Shown here: positions 1-5,346 of the stretch, one piece after another
Layout of the letters: the number at the start of each line of letters is the position of its first letter
Position numbering within the stretch: position 1 is the stretch's first letter
Assembly: GCA_003854995.1 (NCBI GenBank)
Contig: RQOI01000061.1
Coordinates: 1-5,346 of the forward strand
Direction: 5' to 3'
Origin: Candidatus Zhuqueibacterota bacterium
Lineage (GTDB): Bacteria; Zhuqueibacterota; Zhuqueibacteria; Residuimicrobiales; Krinioviventaceae
DNA: 5,346 nucleotides
Program-made: the position numbers and the translations under genes
The notes under the pieces: model-generated
Database searches by the model: none
Told to the model about the DNA's origin: nothing
What the model saw: the letters and a program-made list of their open reading frames with translations, nothing else

Positions 1-19
1 GGCCAAAGGTCTCACCAAA

Positions 20-117
20 TTGATCTTTTGTGTCTTTACCAGAAACTGACCTCTTACGTTTTTTTGTGGTTTTGTGTTGATTTTTTATTCAATTTTACCA
101 GTAACTGACGTTGTACC
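20..117. repeat. Pair of imperfect direct repeats upstream of glgX
   Basis: Two related copies lie at about 20-57 and 77-117. Each opens with TTGAT(C/T)TTTT. The best-conserved core is TTTACCAGNAACTGAC at 35-50 and 94-109, which matches at 15 of 16 positions. The second copy has a 2-base insertion before the core, so the offset changes from 57 to 59 bases. Each core contains a small dyad: CAG-AAA-CTG in the first copy and CAGT-A-ACTG in the second. Seen directly: the repeat and the dyads. Inferred: a tandem duplication or a pair of regulator-binding sites ahead of glgX. The left window edge is close, so further copies may exist outside it. Confidence 0.6.
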
Positions 118-131
118 GCTGGCCGCATAAA
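105..131 (+). promoter_or_regulatory. Weak sigma70-like promoter candidate for glgX
   Basis: CTGACG at 105-110 matches the -35 consensus at 4 of 6 positions. CATAAA at 126-131 matches the -10 consensus at 4 of 6, with a short 15-base spacer. The -35-like hexamer overlaps the end of the second direct-repeat core, which would suit a regulated promoter. Both boxes are poor and the region is AT-rich, so this may be chance. Confidence 0.15.
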
Positions 132-196
132 ATGGTGGACAATAGAGTTATCGTTCCGTATCTTTCAGGCAGTTCTTGAGATGAGTGGCCTTTCAC

Positions 197-202
197 AGGT
201 GA
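197..202 (+). promoter_or_regulatory. Ribosome binding site that decides the glgX start
   Basis: AGGTGA at 197-202 matches the 3' part of the full anti-16S complement (AGGAGGTGATC) and lies 8 bases before the ATG at 211. The in-frame ATG at 181 has no purine-rich site before it. This favours 211 as the start. Confidence 0.5.
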
Positions 203-210
203 GAGTAGAT

Positions 211-2277
211 ATGATTTCTGAAAAAGTCTACGGAAGAAGCTATCCGCAGGGTGCGACGGTCTACCCGACCGGGGTGAATTTTTCACTCTATTCGAAAAAC
301 GCCGAGGCGGTGGAATTGCTGCTTTTTGATGACGTCGATGACGCCAGGCCGGCTCGCGTGATTCGGCTCGATCAGCGGCTCAATCGCACTTATTACTATT
401 GGCACACATTCGTCGGCGGCATCGGCGCCGGCCAGATCTATGGCTTTCGCGTCTATGGTCCATTTTCGCCCGAGAACGGTCATCGCTTTGATGGGCACAA
501 GATTCTGCTCGATCCGTACGCCAAGGCGATCGTCGTCGGCAGGAATTACGATCGCGAGGCAGCCGTCAAGCCCGGCGATAACTGCGGCCACGCCATGAAG
601 GGCGTCGTCGTTGATCCTGATGATTATGACTGGAAAGATGACTATCCGCTCAAATATCGCTATGCGAATTCCGTCATCTATGAGCTGCACGTCGGCGGCT
701 TTACCAAACATCCGACTGCAAATCTCCCGGATGACAAACGCGGCACCTATGCGGGTGTGGTTGAAAAGTTGCCCTATTTGAAAGATCTGGGCATCACGGC
801 GATCGAATTGATGCCGGTGCAGGCTTTTGATGAGCAGGACGTCATGCCGCCGTTGACAAATTATTGGGGTTACAATCCGGTCGCCTTTTTTGCGCCGCAT
901 GTCAGATATAGCTCGGACAAGAGCCCGCTCGGGCCGGTGAATGAATTTCGCGATATGATCATTGCCTGCCACAAGGCCGGCATCGAGGTCATACTGGATG
1001 TTGTCTTCAATCACACCGCTGAGGGCAATCATACAGGGCCGACCTTTTCCTTTCGTGGACTGGAAAATGAGGCCTATTATATATTGGAGCGTGATAAATC
1101 CCTCTATGCCAATTACAGCGGCACCGGCAATTCGCTCAACGCCAACCATTCGGTCGTGCAGCGAATGATACTCGACTGTCTGCGATACTGGGTCGACTAT
1201 ATGCATGTGGATGGCTTTCGATTTGATCTGGCATCGGTCATGAGCCGCGATGATGAGGGGAGGCCGTTGAAAAACCCGCCGACCCTCTGGGCGATTGACA
1301 CCATACCGGAAATCGCGCACGCCAAAATCATCGCAGAGGCCTGGGATGCGGCGGGTCTTTATCAGGTCGGCTCGTTCGCCGGCGACCGCTGGGCAGAGTG
1401 GAACGGCCGCTATCGCGATGATGTGCGCCGATTTGTCAAGGGTGAGGACGGCGTGGTGCGCGCCCTTGCCAGCCGAATTCTCGCCAGTCCGGATGTTTTT
1501 ACCGACCCAAAACGAGAGCCCAACCGCAGCATCAATTTCATCACCTGTCATGATGGTTTTACGTTGAATGACCTGGTGTCGTACAACGAAAAACATAACC
1601 ACGCCAATCTCGAAGGAAATCGTGACGGCATGAATGAGAATTACAGCTGGAATTGTGGCGTCGAGGGCCCGACAGATGATCCGAAAATTGAACGATTGCG
1701 ACTGCAGCAGATAAAGAATATGCTGACCATCTTGCTCGTCTCCCAGGGCACGCCCATGCTGCTCATGGGCGATGAGATTCGACGCACACAGGCCGGCAAC
1801 AACAACGGCTACTGTCAGGATAACGAGCTGTCGTGGTTCAACTGGGGTGACATGGATGCGCATAAAAAATTATTGCGCTTTGTCACCGGTCTGATCAATT
1901 TTATTCAACATCGAGCCATTTTCACCCATGAACAAATCCTGTGCACGGGTGAATCTCTGACAGAACCACACCTCCTCTGGCATGGTGTCAGGCTCGGCAA
2001 GCCTGACTGGGGCGACGCCTCTCATTCGCTCGCGTTCATGCTCAGCTATCCGGAAAAGGATGAAAAGCTGCATGTCATGTTGAATGCCTACTGGAAGCCG
2101 CTCCTGTTTGAGCTGCCGCCGCTGCTCGAGACGCAGGTCTGGCATCGGATTGTCGATACATCGCTATCGCCGCCCAATGATTTTCGCAGATTAGAGACGG
2201 CGCCGGCGCATGCAAACGGCATCTACAAGGTGAAAGCGCGTTCTGTCGTCGTGCTCATGATGAAAAAGCTGCACTGA
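211..2277 (+). CDS. glgX: Glycogen debranching enzyme, GlgX/TreX type (GH13 isoamylase family)
   Basis: Cytoplasmic enzyme that hydrolyses alpha-1,6 branch linkages of glycogen or phosphorylase-limit dextrin, releasing short maltooligosaccharides. The product is 688 aa, the normal size for GlgX/TreX (roughly 650-720). A CBM48-like N-terminal domain covers about residues 8-110 (YPQGATVYPTGVNFSLYS, then VELLLFD). It is followed by the GH13 (beta/alpha)8 barrel and a C-terminal beta domain. All GH13 conserved regions are visible: DVVFNH at 263-268, DGFRFD with the nucleophile Asp339, AEAWD with the general acid Glu376, and CHDGF with the transition-state Asp448. Family signatures NYWGYNP and the AGDRWAEWNGRYRDDVRRF-like stretch after Glu376 are intact. 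No signal peptide is seen. An alternative start at 181 adds 10 residues but lacks a ribosome binding site and precedes the conserved region. The next gene follows after 28 bases, suggesting co-transcription. TreX-type enzymes can also transfer glucan chains, and sequence alone does not decide which activity dominates. Confidence 0.95.
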   Translation: MISEKVYGRSYPQGATVYPTGVNFSLYSKNAEAVELLLFDDVDDARPARVIRLDQRLNRTYYYWHTFVGGIGAGQIYGFRVYGPFSPENGHRFDGHKILLDPYAKAIVVGRNYDREAAVKPGDNCGHAMKGVVVDPDDYDWKDDYPLKYRYANSVIYELHVGGFTKHPTANLPDDKRGTYAGVVEKLPYLKDLGITAIELMPVQAFDEQDVMPPLTNYWGYNPVAFFAPHVRYSSDKSPLGPVNEFRDMIIACHKAGIEVILDVVFNHTAEGNHTGPTFSFRGLENEAYYILERDKSLYANYSGTGNSLNANHSVVQRMILDCLRYWVDYMHVDGFRFDLASVMSRDDEGRPLKNPPTLWAIDTIPEIAHAKIIAEAWDAAGLYQVGSFAGDRWAEWNGRYRDDVRRFVKGEDGVVRALASRILASPDVFTDPKREPNRSINFITCHDGFTLNDLVSYNEKHNHANLEGNRDGMNENYSWNCGVEGPTDDPKIERLRLQQIKNMLTILLVSQGTPMLLMGDEIRRTQAGNNNGYCQDNELSWFNWGDMDAHKKLLRFVTGLINFIQHRAIFTHEQILCTGESLTEPHLLWHGVRLGKPDWGDASHSLAFMLSYPEKDEKLHVMLNAYWKPLLFELPPLLETQVWHRIVDTSLSPPNDFRRLETAPAHANGIYKVKARSVVVLMMKKLH

Positions 2278-2294
2278 AGAAAAAAGCATTGAAT

Positions 2295-2301
2295 GGGAGG
2301 T
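2295..2301 (+). promoter_or_regulatory. Strong ribosome binding site of the MttB-family gene
   Basis: GGGAGGT lies 4 bases before the ATG at 2306, inside the 28-base gap after glgX. It fixes the start and shows that the gene is translated independently rather than by overlap with glgX. No terminator fits in this gap. Confidence 0.7.
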
Positions 2302-2305
2302 CGCT

Positions 2306-3775
2306 ATGAGGCCGGCGCTGGCTTTCTTAAATGGGGTGCTCATCGAAAGAATAATCTCCGAGGCTATCGATGTCCTGTGCAAACTCGGCGTAGAGTTACA
2401 TAATGAAAATGTGCTGTCCCTGTTGTCGGATTTTGGCGCTCAAGTTGATAAAAGCCAACAGCGCGTCCTATTTAAGCCCGATCTCATCGAAAAAAGCCTG
2501 CGGACCGCCGCCCGGCCCTTCAAGCTGTTCAATGTGTTGGGCAATGAAACGCATTTTTTTGTCGACAATAATGTCTATTTCACTCCGGGATCAGCAGCCA
2601 TTCATCTGCTCGACTATGATAGCAAAGAAATGCGACGACCGAACACGCAGGACTATATGACATACGCGAAAATTGTCAGTCAACTGGATAACATCGCTTC
2701 TCAGAGCACGGCCTTTATTCCCGCTGATGTGCCTGACGGCATTTCGGACAGCTATCGCCTTTTCCTCAGTCTGCTCTATTGCGAAAAACCGGTTGTCACT
2801 GGCACGTTCACGGTCGATTCTTTTGCCGTGATGCGAGATTTTCAAGTGGCGGTGCGCGGATCGGTACAAAGTCTGAAGGAGAAGCCGTTAACCATTTTTT
2901 CAGCCTGCCCCACTTCACCTTTAAAATGGAGTGATGTCACGTCGCAAAATGTCGTCGATTGCGCACTGCATGGCATACCCGTTGAATTTATCGCCATGCC
3001 GCTCTCCGGATTCATGGCGCCGGTTTCAAAGGTCGGTACACTGGTTCAGCATACGGCCGAGACATTGAGCGGTATCGTCATCAGCCAACTGGCAAGTCCC
3101 GGCGCCCCTGTGTTGTACGGCGGTTCGCCGGCCATTTTCGATCTGCGCTACGAGACCACGCCAATGGGGGCGATCGAAACAATGATGCTCGATTGTGGCT
3201 ATAATGAAATCGGCAAACATCTGGACATACCGACGCAAGCCTATATTTCACTGAGTGATGCAAAGCTACTGGATGCACAGGCTGGACTGGAAAGCGGCAT
3301 CGGCGCGGCACTGGCTGTGCTCTCGGGCATCAACAACATTGCCGGGCCCGGCATGCTCAATTTTGAAAATTGTCAGAGTCTGGAAAAGCTGGTTTTAGAT
3401 AATGAAATTTGCGGCATGACGCTCCAGCTTGCGAAGGGGATTGAGCCCAAAGAGGATATTCCGGCCATGGCATTGTTTCAAGAGCTCCTGGCAGAAGGGC
3501 ATTTGCTCATTGCCGATCATACTCGGCGATATGTGCACGAAGAGATTTTGTTTCCAGGACCGGTCATCGATCGCGCCAATGCATCGCGATGGCGCGATGA
3601 AGGCGCCAAGACACTGGTGGAACGCGCGCATGCGGCGGTGAGCGATTTGGTCGAGCGCTATCAACCATCGCGCCTTGCTGATGATGTGAAAAACGAATTG
3701 ATAGAATTGATGGAAAGAGAGGCCAGGCGATACGGTCAGGATCATTTGCCGAAAAGGCAAGAGGATTCAGTTTAA
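2306..3775 (+). CDS. MttB-family amine/betaine:corrinoid methyltransferase, non-pyrrolysine type
   Basis: Cytoplasmic substrate-specific methyltransferase (MT1) that would move a methyl group from a methylated amine to the Co(I) cobamide of a partner corrinoid protein. The 489-aa length fits the MttB family. Recognisable stretches are the N-terminal helical part with LCKLGVELHNENVLSLL (24-40), the YFTPGSAAIHLLDYD region (91-105), the GAPVLYGGSPAIFDLRYETTPMGAIE region (266-291), SDAKLLDAQAGLE (317-329) and GPGMLNFENCQSLEKLVLDNEICG (347-370). Methanogen MttB reads an in-frame amber codon as pyrrolysine. This frame has none and ends in TAA, so it belongs to the non-pyrrolysine subgroup. Characterised members of that subgroup use glycine betaine (MtgB), proline betaine (MtpB), carnitine (MtcB) or gamma-butyrobetaine (MtyB). 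Annotation as trimethylamine methyltransferase would therefore be misleading, and the substrate cannot be read from this sequence. The corrinoid protein lies 127 bases downstream as the likely partner, and glgX lies 28 bases upstream. Confidence 0.92.
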   Translation: MRPALAFLNGVLIERIISEAIDVLCKLGVELHNENVLSLLSDFGAQVDKSQQRVLFKPDLIEKSLRTAARPFKLFNVLGNETHFFVDNNVYFTPGSAAIHLLDYDSKEMRRPNTQDYMTYAKIVSQLDNIASQSTAFIPADVPDGISDSYRLFLSLLYCEKPVVTGTFTVDSFAVMRDFQVAVRGSVQSLKEKPLTIFSACPTSPLKWSDVTSQNVVDCALHGIPVEFIAMPLSGFMAPVSKVGTLVQHTAETLSGIVISQLASPGAPVLYGGSPAIFDLRYETTPMGAIETMMLDCGYNEIGKHLDIPTQAYISLSDAKLLDAQAGLESGIGAALAVLSGINNIAGPGMLNFENCQSLEKLVLDNEICGMTLQLAKGIEPKEDIPAMALFQELLAEGHLLIADHTRRYVHEEILFPGPVIDRANASRWRDEGAKTLVERAHAAVSDLVERYQPSRLADDVKNELIELMEREARRYGQDHLPKRQEDSV

Positions 3776-3807
3776 TGGGATTTTCGGATGTTACGTTTCA
3801 AGCACCC

Positions 3808-3826
3808 TAGCTCAGCTATGTATATT
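3808..3826 (+). promoter_or_regulatory. Palindrome plus -10-like box upstream of the corrinoid gene
   Basis: A perfect 5+1+5 palindrome (TAGCTCAGCTA, 3808-3818) sits 2 bases before TATATT (3821-3826). An operator overlapping a promoter spacer would look like this. Palindromes of this size occur a few times by chance in 5 kb and the -35 is missing, so support is weak. Confidence 0.18.
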
Positions 3827-3889
3827 CTAAAAGTATCGGACCTCTGCATTGAAAAGTCAGGGGTGCGTCGCCCAAAAGTGTCAGTTCAA

Positions 3890-3896
3890 AAAGGAG
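3890..3896 (+). promoter_or_regulatory. Ribosome binding site that decides the corrinoid-protein start
   Basis: AAAGGAG lies 6 bases before the ATG at 3903. The frame can be extended upstream to a TTG at 3849, but that codon has no such site and the extra 18 residues do not resemble the family. The ATG at 3903 is therefore chosen. Confidence 0.75.
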
Positions 3897-3902
3897 TCTA
3901 GC

Positions 3903-4547
3903 ATGGAGCTCTTGCAGCAGATTGCAGAATTTTTGCAAAAAGGCGATGACAAACGCGTATTAGAGCTGACAAGGCAGGCGATCGATCGGAATATCAGCGC
4001 TCAGGACATCCTGGACCGCGGTTTGATCGCCGGTATGAATGTCATTGGGGAACTCTTCAAACAGCAAAAGATTTTTATTCCCGAGGTTCTGTACGCCGCC
4101 AGAGCCATGAATGCGGGCATGGATCAGCTCAAGCCTTTGCTCATCAAAGAGGATGTAAAGCCGTTGGCCAAGATTGTACTGGGTACTATTGAAGGCGACC
4201 TGCACGACATTGGCAAAAACCTTGTCGGCATCATGCTGAAAGGCGCTGGATTTCAGGTCATTGACCTCGGCAAAGACGTCTCTGCCAATCGATTTGTCGA
4301 GGTTGCGGTCTCTGAACAAGCTGAGATCATCGGTATGTCGGCGTTACTGACGACGACCATGCTCAATATGAAAAAAGTGACGACGCTGTTGAGAGAGAGA
4401 AGCCTTGACTCGATCAAGACGATCGTTGGTGGTGCGCCGCTTTCCGAAGAAATGGCGCGGGAATTTGGCGCGGATGCGTATGCCTATGATGCGGCGAATG
4501 CTGTGGAACGGGTGAAAACGCTCATAAGCCGGTCCCAGTCCGGATAG
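3903..4547 (+). CDS. Cobalamin-binding corrinoid protein, MttC/MtbC/MtgC type
   Basis: Small cytoplasmic methyl carrier that binds a cobamide and shuttles a methyl group between a substrate-specific methyltransferase and a second methyltransferase. The product is 214 aa, typical for this family. Residues 1-85 form the helical B12-binding cap domain (LLQQIAEFLQKGDD, then GLIAGMNVIGELFKQQKIFIPEVLYAARAM). From about residue 90 comes the Rossmann-like B12-binding domain. Its signature EGDLHDIGKN holds Asp99, His101 (the expected lower axial cobalt ligand) and Gly104. SALLTTT (about 146-152) and VGGAP (about 175-179) are the other cofactor-contact motifs. All expected motifs are intact. Its position after an MttB-family gene makes that product the likely partner. 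The same fold serves methylamine, dimethylamine, trimethylamine and betaine systems, so the substrate is set by the partner and not by this protein. The gene ends in TAG. No readthrough is implied, because the protein is already full length. Confidence 0.94.
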   Translation: MELLQQIAEFLQKGDDKRVLELTRQAIDRNISAQDILDRGLIAGMNVIGELFKQQKIFIPEVLYAARAMNAGMDQLKPLLIKEDVKPLAKIVLGTIEGDLHDIGKNLVGIMLKGAGFQVIDLGKDVSANRFVEVAVSEQAEIIGMSALLTTTMLNMKKVTTLLRERSLDSIKTIVGGAPLSEEMAREFGADAYAYDAANAVERVKTLISRSQSG

Positions 4548-4730
4548 CGCGGCTTGGATTCGTCAATGCTAAAGTAGTGATGGTACAAACGGGAATTCAT
4601 GCTTGTGAGTTTTTCTTCTGCAATTCTAAGTTTTGACTCGACTCATTAGTTGATGGCAGTCGGTCATCGTCTGGTTATCGCGAGTCCGACTCCCACTTTT
4701 GAATTATGCTTCCTGCATGCCGATATATAG

Positions 4731-4760
4731 CTGTCATCGTCCAACTTTATTCACAATAAT
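4731..4760 (+). promoter_or_regulatory. Weak sigma70-like promoter candidate for the SAM methyltransferase gene
   Basis: CTGTCA at 4731-4736 matches the -35 consensus at 4 of 6 positions. AATAAT at 4755-4760 matches the -10 consensus at 5 of 6, with an 18-base spacer. Transcription would begin near 4767, leaving a leader of about 55 bases. The second GTCATCGTC copy overlaps the -35 box. This is the best pair I see in the gap, but it is not strong. Confidence 0.22.
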
Positions 4761-4812
4761 TTTTGCACCCATTCGTCTTTTAGACTGAGCAACAAGGGAT
4801 GAGAAAAGGAAT

Positions 4813-4817
4813 GGAGG
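4813..4817 (+). promoter_or_regulatory. Ribosome binding site that decides the SAM methyltransferase start
   Basis: GGAGG lies 5 bases before the ATG at 4823. Two further in-frame ATGs at 4799 and 4811 have purine-rich sequence directly abutting them, which is too close to serve as a ribosome binding site. The start at 4823 is therefore preferred. Confidence 0.65.
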
Positions 4818-4822
4818 ATACG

Positions 4823-5346
4823 ATGGCTGAACATCTTTGTCCTGTGTGGGTCGGTCATGTACTGGTGAGCCCGATGCGAAAGCTCGCCCAGTCGCCGCAG
4901 AAAATTCTCGCATCCTATATTCAAGAAGGAGATACGGTTGTGGATATTGGCTGCGCCATGGGCTTTTTCAGCATACCGATGGCCGGCATGGTGGGAGATC
5001 GCGGCAAGGTAATTTGTCTGGATGTGCAGGAGAAAATGCTGAGCAAGCTGAGAGCGCGGGCAGAAAAAGCGGGCGTTCTCGACCGGCTGCTCGTGCGTCG
5101 TTGTCAATCGGCTGATTTACAGCTCGCGGACATGCAGGACAAGATCGATTTTGCCCTGGCCTTTTCCGTCGTGCACGAAGTGCCGGATCAGAACGCTCTC
5201 TTTGCGCAAATAGTCGCAGCGCTCAAGCGGGGAGCACGGCTATTGATTTCTGAACCGAAAGCGCATGTCTCTCTGGAAAGCTTTGCCCGTTCGGTCATTG
5301 CAGCGAAGAACGCGGGCTTGACGGTTTGTGCAGATGTGCAGATACC
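4823..5346 (+). CDS. Class I SAM-dependent methyltransferase, partial (3' end outside window)
   Basis: The first 174 codons of a Rossmann-fold methyltransferase, open to the right edge without a stop. Residues 5-20 (LCPVWVGHVLVSPMRK) form the Cys-Pro-containing lead typical of an uncharacterised UbiE/COQ5-like family found in many anaerobes. Motif I is VVDIGCAMGFFS (39-50), the acidic residue of motif II is Asp67 in VICLDVQEKML, and later motifs are FSVVHEVPD (114-122) and LKRGARLLISEPKAHVS (134-150). It would transfer a methyl group from S-adenosylmethionine, but the acceptor is unknown. Motif I has Ala45 where DxGxGxG families carry the middle glycine. The 275-base gap before it argues against tight co-transcription with the corrinoid gene. 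It is not the corrinoid:acceptor methyltransferase expected for the upstream module, because those are MtaA/MtbA- or MtrH-like proteins with a different fold. Confidence 0.88.
   Translation, partial: MAEHLCPVWVGHVLVSPMRKLAQSPQKILASYIQEGDTVVDIGCAMGFFSIPMAGMVGDRGKVICLDVQEKMLSKLRARAEKAGVLDRLLVRRCQSADLQLADMQDKIDFALAFSVVHEVPDQNALFAQIVAALKRGARLLISEPKAHVSLESFARSVIAAKNAGLTVCADVQI

Larger units (their letters stand above)
3776..3902. other. Intergenic gap between the MttB homolog and the corrinoid gene
   Basis: No gene is seen in these 127 bases. The gap contains an 11-bp palindrome, TAGCT-C-AGCTA at 3808-3818, directly before a -10-like TATATT at 3821-3826 (5 of 6). I see no convincing -35 at a suitable distance. 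A small GC-rich hairpin is possible at 3861-3873 (5 pairs including one wobble, 3-base loop), but it lacks a following T-run and is not a convincing terminator. An internal promoter is possible. Read-through from the upstream gene is equally possible. Confidence 0.4.
4548..4822. other. Intergenic region between the corrinoid gene and the SAM methyltransferase gene
   Basis: No supportable gene was found in these 275 AT-leaning bases. Features seen: GACTC at 4635-4639 and 4640-4644, and an 11-bp palindrome GAGTC-C-GACTC at 4682-4692. A 9-base direct repeat GTCATCGTC occurs at 4663-4671 and 4733-4741. A 4-bp mini hairpin (GTCT-TTT-AGAC) is at about 4774-4784. No classic stem plus T-run terminator is visible after the corrinoid gene. 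The size of the gap suggests that the downstream gene has its own promoter. Confidence 0.45.

Noticed and set aside
283..1863. A 526-codon open frame on the - strand opposite glgX
   Set aside because: It lies entirely inside glgX, whose catalytic motifs are all intact. The translation shows no recognisable domain, and the frame is explained by the codon bias of the sense gene.
3880..3886. GTCAGTT, the reverse complement of part (AACTGAC) of the glgX leader repeat
   Set aside because: Only 7 bases match, which is expected about once by chance in a window of this size on two strands.
3849..3902. Upstream extension of the corrinoid protein to a TTG start
   Set aside because: The ATG at 3903 has an ideal ribosome binding site and begins at the normal family N-terminus. 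The extra 18 residues show no family similarity.
3776..3902. Possible cobalamin riboswitch before the corrinoid gene
   Set aside because: No B12-box-like sequence or extended stem structure is visible, and 127 bases is short for this riboswitch class.
4545..4547. TAG stop of the corrinoid gene as a possible pyrrolysine codon
   Set aside because: The protein is full length at this codon and the MttB homolog has no in-frame amber, so there is no sign of pyrrolysine use.
4751..5107. A 118-codon open frame on the - strand overlapping the SAM methyltransferase start
   Set aside because: It is antisense to a clearly recognisable methyltransferase and its translation resembles no known domain.

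Overview
The window looks like an ordinary bacterial chromosome segment from an anaerobic or facultative, probably uncultured lineage of moderate GC. Coding DNA is visibly richer in GC than the AT-rich gaps. All genes are on the + strand and most have clear Shine-Dalgarno sites. I cannot assign a phylum. The MttB-type methyltransferase has no in-frame amber codon, so nothing points to pyrrolysine use or to a methanogen.

Layout: (1) 1-210, an AT-rich leader with no gene, carrying a pair of imperfect direct repeats with the core TTTACCAGNAACTGAC. (2) 211-2277, a complete glycogen debranching enzyme (GlgX/TreX type, GH13 with an N-terminal CBM48). (3) 2306-3775, a non-pyrrolysine member of the MttB (trimethylamine/betaine:corrinoid methyltransferase) family, only 28 bases after glgX and with a strong ribosome binding site. 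(4) 3776-3902, a 127-base gap with an 11-bp palindrome next to a -10-like hexamer. (5) 3903-4547, a complete cobalamin-binding corrinoid protein (MttC/MtbC type) with the DxHxxG motif. (6) 4548-4822, a 275-base gap with several GACTC/GAGTC elements and a weak promoter candidate. (7) 4823 to the right edge, the first 174 codons of a class I SAM-dependent methyltransferase, cut by the window end.

The MttB-family enzyme and the corrinoid protein form the usual two-part methyl-transfer module. The first moves a methyl group from a quaternary or tertiary amine to Co(I)-corrinoid, and the second carries it to a further acceptor. The methyltransferase that would take the methyl off the corrinoid (MtaA/MtbA or MtrH-like) and the corrinoid re-activation protein (RamA/RACo-like) are not in the window. 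The substrate is therefore open: glycine betaine, proline betaine, carnitine, gamma-butyrobetaine or something else. The debranching enzyme is functionally unrelated on its face, so its tight linkage to the MttB homolog is the main contextual oddity. I did not find clear evidence of an undescribed system, mobile element, CRISPR array or RNA gene.
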